A DNA stretch of 64,000 nt. Origin: Gloeocapsa sp. PCC 7428 (GTDB taxonomy: Bacteria > Cyanobacteriota > Cyanobacteriia > Cyanobacteriales > Chroococcidiopsidaceae). Positions within the stretch are counted from its first letter, which is position 1, and every line of letters starts with the position of its first letter. This document shows, one piece after another, positions 57,608 to 64,000 of the stretch. The stretch lies in contig NC_019745.1 of NCBI RefSeq assembly GCF_000317555.1, forward strand, positions 3,782,001 to 3,846,000. Direction: 5' to 3'. The notes under the pieces were generated by a model, which worked only from the letters and a program-made list of their open reading frames with translations, was not told the DNA's origin and made no database searches. A program made the position numbers and the translations under genes.

Positions 57608-58458
57608 TTGGGTGCAGCTTTATGATTATAATCCATAGTGTGACTTTCTAACAAGTTTTGATAATCTCGACTTGATGCCCAACGATCGATTTCTCGTGCG
57701 CGTAGTACAGGTAGCGGATGAGTGAGTTGTGATGTCCGCGCTGATTTGAGGACTTCGCCTAAATCAGTGTTGCTGATGTCGTCATAGGCACGGGCTTGTG
57801 CAAGAAACGCATCTAAGTTGAGTTGCGGCGCGAGTGTCGGCGAGCCTCCTGAAAGCTTCATCAAAAGCGACATGACGATCTTTGGATCTTGAGTGGCGAG
57901 GAGTGCGGCGCGATCGCACGTAAATTCGGCGCAGCGAACCCACTCTAAAAGTTGTGCTTGAAGTGCCTGCGCAACAAAGCCGCCCAAATTAGGCAACTGT
58001 CCTGCGGCTAAAACAACCAAATTGACTAACGTCAGATACACTCCATGATCGCACTTGAGATGACCTAATTCATGCGCGATCACTGCCTGAATTTCCTCAG
58101 GAGTCAGCAAATCTAATAACGAAGTATGCATGACAATAAAGGGCTGCTTACCACGCATGGCGAACGTGTAAGCATTAGGGACTGGATGCTGACGGACGTA
58201 CAACTGTGGGGGTTCTAAATCCAATACTCGACAAGCTTCGATTAACAGCTTGTGAAACTGAGGCAGTTGTTGCTCGCCGACTAGGATGCTTGAGGCAATA
58301 TTTTCTACATAAAAAAACTGTTCTGCCATTTGTCCTAGCAGGTTGCGCACGATGATATCAGCGCCAGGGATTTGTTTGAGAGCTTTAGTTGCCTCCAAAT
58401 CTAAGGGATGACGAAACTCGTCGGCTTTTAAACCAATTAATTGAGTTTTAGAGATCAT
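57586..58458 (-). CDS. M48-family metalloprotease ending inside tRNA-Leu
   Basis: 290 residues. The zinc motif is VIAHELGHLKCDHG (HExxH at 129-133) and a later CDRAALLATQD block supplies the third ligand region. No transmembrane helices of the HtpX type are evident, so it is a soluble or peripheral M48 protein. The last codons, for a GGWRNW end, and the TAG stop are formed by the first 22 bases of tRNA-Leu(CAA) on the same strand. ATG at 58458. Substrate unknown. Confidence 0.88.
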   Translation of the reverse strand: MISKTQLIGLKADEFRHPLDLEATKALKQIPGADIIVRNLLGQMAEQFFYVENIASSILVGEQQLPQFHKLLIEACRVLDLEPPQLYVRQHPVPNAYTFAMRGKQPFIVMHTSLLDLLTPEEIQAVIAHELGHLKCDHGVYLTLVNLVVLAAGQLPNLGGFVAQALQAQLLEWVRCAEFTCDRAALLATQDPKIVMSLLMKLSGGSPTLAPQLNLDAFLAQARAYDDISNTDLGEVLKSARTSQLTHPLPVLRAREIDRWASSRDYQNLLESHTMDYNHKAAPKGGWRNW

Positions 58459-58641
58459 GCGCCGTTTTCGCTTGCGAAGGAATAGAGGTATGACAGCAGG
58501 TACTAACCTGCTGGTGCGATCGCGTTGTGAACTAATACGCTATGTGTTCAGTATAACGAATCACAGCTTTTTCACTGCGGTTCGCAATCATCCCTTTGTG
58601 TGCAGTGACAAGGTCGTGAGCCACTTCAACTCAATTGTTCA

Positions 58642-60018
58642 TCAGTCTTTCTCCGATAAAACAGAATGACTTGTTAAACCTGCACTACCTGCATCTGCAC
58701 CAGCCGGAACGCGCTCTAAGACCGCCCCTAAAGAAAGTAGTTTTACTTCTATCTGTTCGTAGCCGCGATCGAGATGATGTAAGCACTGAATAACCGTTTT
58801 ACCATTTGCTGCCAAGCCAGCTAAGACAAGCGCTGCGGAAGCACGAAGATCCGTTGCGATGACTGGTGCGCCAGATAACATCGAAACACCCCGTACAAGC
58901 GCATGATTGCCTTTAATCCGAATGTCTGCACCCATACGATTTAGCTCTGCGACATGACGCATTCGGTTTTCAAATACAGTTTCAGTTATTAAACTATCGC
59001 CTTCACTGAGCGTGAGTAATGCCATAAACTGGGCTTGCATATCGGTAGGAAAACCAGGATACGGCAAGGTTTCAATATCAGTTGCTTTAATCGTGTCTCC
59101 TGGAATAATGCGCAAGCGATCGGGTGCTTCAGTGACAATTTGCGCGCCAGTTTCCTGAAGTTTCGCAATCACCGCAGTGAGATGCTCTGGAACGACAGGA
59201 GACAAACTAATCTCCGAATGCGTAATCGCTCCAGCGACTAAGAAAGTTCCAGCCTCGATGCGATCGGGATTGATAGTGTAATCTGTTGAATGCAAGCGAG
59301 GAACTCCAGCGATTGTAATTGTATTCGTTCCGGCTCCGCGAATACGCGCTCCCATCGCTCGACAAAAATTAGCTAAGTCTACGACTTCTGGCTCTTGTGC
59401 AGCGTTTTCAATCGTTGTTTCCCCTTCTGCCAAGGTAGCAGCCATCATAATTGTCTCGGTGGCTCCAACGCTGGGGTAATCTAAGTAGATTTTTGCGCCT
59501 TTGAGTTTGCGTTGACTACCAGTGACGTAAGCGTGAACAATACCGTGTTCAATTTGCACATCGGCTCCCATCGCTTGTAAACCCCGAACATGGAGATCCA
59601 CCGGTCGAGCGCCAATTGTACAACCACCAGGTAGGGGAATACGTGCGACTCCTAACCTTGCGAGTAAGGGACCAATGATAAAGAAACTCGCGCGTAGCTG
59701 GCTCACTAGCTCATACGGAGCTTTCGAGTGACTAATCGTACTCGCATTAATGTCTAAAACATCGCCCTGATGCTCGATCTTAACTCCCAATGCCGCTAGA
59801 ATTTGCCCCATGCGTCTCACATCGACAAGGTTAGGAACATTGCGAATGCGGCAATCTTCGGGACAAAGTAGGGCTGCGGCGATGATTGTCAGCGCTGAGT
59901 TTTTTGCTCCACTAATCTTGACATGACCTTTTAATGGATGCTTTCCCCAAATCTGTAGAACAGAAGCGTCAGCATCAGATAACGCGTGGGCATTTGGTAA
60001 GCCGTGAGAGGTAGTAAT
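58642..60018 (-). CDS. murA: UDP-N-acetylglucosamine 1-carboxyvinyltransferase MurA with ATT start
   Basis: 458 residues. First committed step of peptidoglycan synthesis: transfers enolpyruvate from PEP to UDP-GlcNAc. [16 protein letters not shown] holds the catalytic Lys-Asn pair and [16 protein letters not shown] the Cys that fosfomycin alkylates. The first canonical start codon (GTG at 59820) lies after the Lys-Asn segment and would delete 66 essential residues. Upstream the frame stays open to a TGA near 60060 and has no ATG, GTG or TTG before that segment. ATT at 60018 sits eight bases after GGAGG (60027-60031). I therefore place the start there. Confidence 0.88.
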   Translation of the reverse strand: MTTSHGLPNAHALSDADASVLQIWGKHPLKGHVKISGAKNSALTIIAAALLCPEDCRIRNVPNLVDVRRMGQILAALGVKIEHQGDVLDINASTISHSKAPYELVSQLRASFFIIGPLLARLGVARIPLPGGCTIGARPVDLHVRGLQAMGADVQIEHGIVHAYVTGSQRKLKGAKIYLDYPSVGATETIMMAATLAEGETTIENAAQEPEVVDLANFCRAMGARIRGAGTNTITIAGVPRLHSTDYTINPDRIEAGTFLVAGAITHSEISLSPVVPEHLTAVIAKLQETGAQIVTEAPDRLRIIPGDTIKATDIETLPYPGFPTDMQAQFMALLTLSEGDSLITETVFENRMRHVAELNRMGADIRIKGNHALVRGVSMLSGAPVIATDLRASAALVLAGLAANGKTVIQCLHHLDRGYEQIEVKLLSLGAVLERVPAGADAGSAGLTSHSVLSEKD

Positions 60019-60475
60019 AGGTCTATCCTCCGTAAAGAATTCGGTACTTTTACAAGTTCAAAGTTGGTTTTGATTCTACATTGACATTTGCAAAAGTTAA
60101 ACCTTCTGGGTCATCGCATATTAATTTCATCGTTACTTGAAACAAAAGAGTATTTACACGATTGTCTTATCTTTCAATGAATGGTAAAATTTATGGTTTT
60201 GAATATTGCAGCCACCAGAAAGGCAGGAAGCCGGAAGATTTTATGAATGCAATGTCGTAAAAGGATTTAACCTACTGATTTATGACAAATTACCAAGTTA
60301 AAGACTATGGTATGGGTTTAGGTACTTTCTTTCTTATGTAAGCATTTCTAAGTCATAGCTATGAAGATCTGTCCTCTACTTTTTGCGTTCTTAACGTCCC
60401 GCACTAAGACAAACTATTATATTGACACTTATGCAAATTTGAGCGATAATAAAAAACTGCGTTGAAAATGTGCGA
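60019..60475. other. Intergenic stretch, murA to tRNA-Leu
   Basis: 457 bases. The murA ribosome binding site (GGAGG) is at 60027-60031. No other gene or structure was recognised. Confidence 0.55.
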
Positions 60476-60557
60476 GCGGAACTGGCGGAATTGGCAGACG
60501 CGCTAGATTCAGGTTCTAGTGCCGCAAGGCTTCCGGGTTCAAGTCCCGGGTTCCGCA
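60476..60557 (+). tRNA. trnL-CAG: tRNA-Leu(CAG)
   Basis: 82 nt. Acceptor GCGGAAC pairs with GTTCCGC, anticodon stem CTAGA/TCTAG around TTCAGGT (anticodon CAG), class II variable arm, T-arm CCGGG-TTCAAGT-CCCGG. Discriminator A; CCA not encoded. No intron. Confidence 0.95.
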
Positions 60558-60599
60558 TTATTTTCTGTATAAATAATTACAGTACGTTGATGAGTTCAG

Positions 60600-63500
60600 T
60601 TATGCTCTTAGGAGAAATGCTGCTAAAGAAACTTGCAAGCTAGTAGGTTTAATACCTTCATTCGCAATCAGGTTAAGCTGGTTAGTATCCTCTACAAGTT
60701 GAATGACAAAATTTCCATCGTCTAATTTGGCTTGTTCTCCATCGGTGTAATCGCGCAAAAGCTTCTGTACGTGTTTCTTTGTCTTCCAGGCGTTGAGTTG
60801 TCTTAAAGTATTCCTCACTACAATTGGCTCTATACCATCGGGAAAACGCTTCATCTGGCTAACTCGGCGGTTGATTCTACTAATGCGATCGCTAGTCATA
60901 CTCATATTCTCTAGCAATGGCTGCTCGATTTGGGTCAAGCGTTGTTGCTTGAGCGCAACTAATTGCTGATAGATAGTTTGAGCCTGAAAGATGAGATCTT
61001 TAGCTGGTAAGACGTCCATTTTGGGAGGCGTTTTGAAAGCAGTCGCGATCGCCATCCCGTAGCCATCTTTCTCTCCTGTTTGATCGTTCCAAAAAAGAGT
61101 CTGTTTTTGCTCTGGAATTGGTTCGCCATTGGGACCAAAGTACTCAACACTCAAGGCTACTAATCCAGTGGGTTCTTCACCACCACGACAACCCAAGGTA
61201 ATGCGATTCGCTTGATAATCTTCACCTAAGTCTTGAACTAGCTTACCTAATGCCTCACTGTAGAGAATTTCGTTATGCGTGTAAACGTCGCGACTCGTTT
61301 CTTGCTTTTGATAAGTCTCTTCTTGTAAGTTTCCTTGCTCTATGCGCCTTGCATTGACTAAGCTATGGAGAAAGTCAATATAGCCTGGTAGTACCCCATC
61401 ATCAAATAGTGTGTCGCCGTAGATAGAAGCCCCTAACGTTTCAATGCTAGAAATGGTAGGAATTTGTTGTTCGTCTAGAGTCAGTTCGCCGATGAGTTTT
61501 TTGTGGAGATTGCTCAAGCGACTGGCTTGGCGTAGCAGTTGATTTTCACTGTTAGCGTAATAGATATAAATATTCTCAACTCGGCGTTGTTTAGGGCGAT
61601 CAATCCGACCGATGCGCTGTTCTAGTATCATTGGGTTCCAGGGCAGATCGATGTTAATCAGATAATCGGCATCTTGGAGATTTTGCCCGACAGATAAGGT
61701 TTCCGAGCCAATTAAAACAGCGATTTCTGACTCTGGCTTTGGTCTTTCTCGTGGATCTTTGCAACTAGCAATTGGGGCGAATAGCCGAAATATTTCCTGT
61801 CGTTTGATACCTGTTAATTGGTGGGTTCCGCGCAAAGTATTGTTGGGGCTGAAAATGAGTGGCTGAGTTGAATGGCTGGGATAGTAATACTTTGTCGCAC
61901 CAATTGCCATCCCGATTCCTTGAGAGGCGATCGCCTGATCTCTAGTCATGTGGCGGTAGTAGTCGATAACGGTATCGCTGAAGGTGGAAATCAATAGTAC
62001 TTTGTGACCTTGACTCACTAATTCTCGTACTTTTTTAGTGACTTGCTCGCGCTTGTGGTCGATGACAAATTCACCTGCTAATAGCTGCTGGATCTGTTTT
62101 AATTGCTCTAGATCGCTATTACAATCAGCGAGTATCCGGTCGTAAATCGCTTGGGCTTTATTCTTATCATTGCCAAGTGCATCTGTGGCGATGTCGATTG
62201 AACGCCGCAATTGTTGGCGTTTGTGTTGTTGTACCTCGGCTTCTTCCTCTTCGTCTTCTTCATCGGCTTCATCCTCTGCGAAACTATCGTCGTCTTCACG
62301 AAGCTGTTTTTTCTCAGATGCAAAACCGTAGTGCAACAGCAAGAATGTTTTCAAACCGTCGGCGTCAGGGGAAACATTTTCTAATCGCTGCTGAAGTTGG
62401 CGAATGCGATCGCTAAAATTTTGAATCGTGCGATTGAGCGCATACATACTCGATTCTGCCCGTTGTAGGAAGAAACGGCGTTGGTTTTGCAGAAGGCTGC
62501 GCTGTTCGACATTACCCCGTAAGTAGCGAACCGGATCGGCAAAAGGGATAAACAGGCTCGTTTCAAACGAAGTAAAAATCTGGTCGAGAGCAAGTTCGGT
62601 ACTCGTTTCAAATTCTACAGGCAACCATTCTGCAATGCGCTTGGCATACACATTTAAATTTGGTGTAGCATCGCGTAACATTTGGCGCGTGCGTTGAAGA
62701 AATAATTCGCGGTAGGTACGGCGAAACAGTTCGGTGTTATCGGTGAAATTCTCGACACCCTCGCGACTTTGAAACCATTGGCAGAGTTCTGGCGGAAAGC
62801 CTAAATCTTTAAATCCTTCAGGACGATTGAGAAAAGGAGAGAGAATATTATAGATGTCTGCACGGCGATTATTCCAGGGGGTAGCTGTGAGAAGTAAAAA
62901 ATGCCGTTGTTTTTTAGAATTGCGATCGCTTTGTTGAATTGTCGCACAAGTTTTATGAATGCGGTTGTTGTAGTTGCGAATGCCTTCATGAGCTTCGTCA
63001 ATAATAATTAAATCGGGGTTATAAAGGCGGAAATACTCTAGGAAAGTACTGCCTTTACGACTCATAAGATTTTTATTAAATAGTTCATAATCTTTTGTGT
63101 ATTCATCATATTTAAAACCCAACTCTTGCATTTCGCGTTCCCAGTTGGGTAATAACTTTTTCGCGGCGACAATAACTATTTTTGCCTTAGGATTTTGTTC
63201 TCGATACAACCGAGCAACCGTAGCCGCTAAACGCGTTTTTCCTAAACCGACAGCATCGGCACAAACGGCAACACCAAAGTCTTGCATGACTCTTAAACAA
63301 TGCTGTGCGCCTGATTTTTGATGCTCAAATAGAATGCCTTGATTGAGCAATTCATCAAGTAAATTGCTGCGTTCGACGCGGAATTGGTAAGCGCGCTGTT
63401 GTGCTAGCCAGTAGAGAAAATCTTGAGGTGTACCGTGCTTTTTGGTAAGAAGAATTTCTACAGCTTGCTTAAATCCAACTATTTCGTTAAATTCTGGAAT

Positions 63501-64000
63501 TTCTAACGATTGATTGACGGTTGCAGGTTGCTTGGGTGAAGTGCGATAAATACCTTTGCTAGTTTTAACTTGAAAATCTGTCAGGGGAATCGGTGGATGT
63601 TGGGAATCGACCTCAACTTGACCGACAATTCGTTCTTTTTCTTTAGTATCAATTGTGACTTTGACGAGGTTGTTATCTGCTACGGTAATTTCGTCAACTA
63701 AATTCAAGTTGCTACCAGTAATTTCAACAGAAGTTGTTTCGCCAGGGGTAAATTTGTCGGGGGCGATCGCCTCAATCACAGGTTGAGAAGCTTGGGCGCG
63801 GCGATTCCGTTCAGCTAGTACTTGTTGTAAAAATTCCTGCGATAGATCAAAAGTGGTATCTTGGCGCTGCCATTCGGTATCAAATTGACGGATGCTATCG
63901 GCGATCGCTTCTGCATCCATGTCTTCCCAGGAATAAAGAAATAACAAGCTTTCGGCATTTCTGCTATGTGCAGCTTGCGTGAAGTTGTCGGAACCTTCGT
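60600..64000 (-). CDS. SNF2-type helicase with N-terminal phospholipase-D domain (5' end outside window)
   Basis: At least 1130 residues; the frame is open to the window edge, and the TTG at 63947 is not the start. The first visible residues, EGSDNFTQAAHSRNAESLLF, resemble the end of a PLD-type nuclease domain. An IPT/TIG-like beta domain follows (VIEAIAPDKFTPGETTSVEI). The helicase has motif I VGLGKTRLAAT, II IIIDEAHEG, III LLLTATPWNN, V SVGQNLQDADYLINIDLPWN and VI EQRIGRIDRPKQ. Between the lobes is an acidic run (DEADEEDEEEEAE). The arrangement fits nucleic-acid processing, perhaps phage defence; that role is inference. tRNA-Leu(CAG) lies 42 bases beyond its 3' end. Confidence 0.82.
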   Translation of the reverse strand, partial: EGSDNFTQAAHSRNAESLLFLYSWEDMDAEAIADSIRQFDTEWQRQDTTFDLSQEFLQQVLAERNRRAQASQPVIEAIAPDKFTPGETTSVEITGSNLNLVDEITVADNNLVKVTIDTKEKERIVGQVEVDSQHPPIPLTDFQVKTSKGIYRTSPKQPATVNQSLEIPEFNEIVGFKQAVEILLTKKHGTPQDFLYWLAQQRAYQFRVERSNLLDELLNQGILFEHQKSGAQHCLRVMQDFGVAVCADAVGLGKTRLAATVARLYREQNPKAKIVIVAAKKLLPNWEREMQELGFKYDEYTKDYELFNKNLMSRKGSTFLEYFRLYNPDLIIIDEAHEGIRNYNNRIHKTCATIQQSDRNSKKQRHFLLLTATPWNNRRADIYNILSPFLNRPEGFKDLGFPPELCQWFQSREGVENFTDNTELFRRTYRELFLQRTRQMLRDATPNLNVYAKRIAEWLPVEFETSTELALDQIFTSFETSLFIPFADPVRYLRGNVEQRSLLQNQRRFFLQRAESSMYALNRTIQNFSDRIRQLQQRLENVSPDADGLKTFLLLHYGFASEKKQLREDDDSFAEDEADEEDEEEEAEVQQHKRQQLRRSIDIATDALGNDKNKAQAIYDRILADCNSDLEQLKQIQQLLAGEFVIDHKREQVTKKVRELVSQGHKVLLISTFSDTVIDYYRHMTRDQAIASQGIGMAIGATKYYYPSHSTQPLIFSPNNTLRGTHQLTGIKRQEIFRLFAPIASCKDPRERPKPESEIAVLIGSETLSVGQNLQDADYLINIDLPWNPMILEQRIGRIDRPKQRRVENIYIYYANSENQLLRQASRLSNLHKKLIGELTLDEQQIPTISSIETLGASIYGDTLFDDGVLPGYIDFLHSLVNARRIEQGNLQEETYQKQETSRDVYTHNEILYSEALGKLVQDLGEDYQANRITLGCRGGEEPTGLVALSVEYFGPNGEPIPEQKQTLFWNDQTGEKDGYGMAIATAFKTPPKMDVLPAKDLIFQAQTIYQQLVALKQQRLTQIEQPLLENMSMTSDRISRINRRVSQMKRFPDGIEPIVVRNTLRQLNAWKTKKHVQKLLRDYTDGEQAKLDDGNFVIQLVEDTNQLNLIANEGIKPTSLQVSLAAFLLRA

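Noticed and set aside
58642-59820. murA starting at GTG 59820
   Set aside because: It would remove 66 N-terminal residues, including the catalytic Lys-Asn segment, that are present and conserved in the upstream frame.

Overview
The window is chromosomal DNA of a cyanobacterium. The evidence is the many HIP1 octamers (GCGATCGC), the inducible CO2-uptake genes ndhF3-ndhD3-cupA, the nitrate transporter nrtABCD with its fused NrtC, tocopherol cyclase, a LabA/NYN protein and a group I intron in a tRNA gene. The style of the intergenic repeats would suit a Chroococcidiopsis/Gloeocapsopsis-type unicellular cyanobacterium, but that is inference.

Layout. 1-1.8 kb: the tail of a Ser/Thr kinase and a DUF2459 protein. 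1.8-7.8 kb: an island that does not match its surroundings. It carries a GC-rich bicarbonate transporter gene, sbtA, and its PII-like partner, sbtB. The two are divergent and 2.1 kb apart, with decayed genes between them (leucine-rich-repeat protein, FAD oxidoreductase remnant). Fragments of one insertion sequence flank the pair as about 373-bp direct repeats, and the right-hand copy is split by a second, IS4-like element. SbtA carries an eight-unit heptapeptide array in a cytoplasmic loop, and SbtB lacks the C-terminal redox loop known from other SbtB proteins. 8.0-13.7 kb: an ArsR regulator and nrtABCD on the minus strand. 14.3-16.3 kb: a cytosolic fasciclin protein (probable CupS), DUF29, Uma2 and DUF559 proteins. 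16.4-21.4 kb: ndhF3-ndhD3-cupA. Bicarbonate uptake, CO2 uptake and nitrate uptake therefore lie within 20 kb.

21.7-23.1 kb: DUF2867 and toxin-antitoxin debris. 23.2-29.7 kb: gpsA, lipA, a membrane protein plus MarR regulator with twin operators, an SDR/CIA30 protein, an alpha/beta hydrolase and an acyltransferase. 30-35 kb: metG, NYN protein, lptC and PBP4-type carboxypeptidase. 35.3-40.3 kb: the lipid operon plsX-fabH-fabD-plsC followed by an AI-2E-type permease. 40.4-46.4 kb: DUF2288, YdcF, intron-containing tRNA-Arg(CCU), a secreted Thr/Pro-rich repeat protein, tocopherol cyclase, a J-domain protein, neutral invertase and a membrane-anchored hypothetical. 46.5-52.6 kb: a two-component system, a small membrane protein, mgtE, a ferrochelatase-like protein ending in ten histidines, and a Crp/Fnr regulator. 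53-60 kb: FMN reductase, ftsH, an M23 peptidase, an M48 protease overlapping tRNA-Leu(CAA), and murA with an apparent ATT start. 60.5-64 kb: tRNA-Leu(CAG) and a large SNF2-type helicase with the end of a phospholipase-D domain, running off the window.

All functional calls come from reading the translated sequence. No database search was run.
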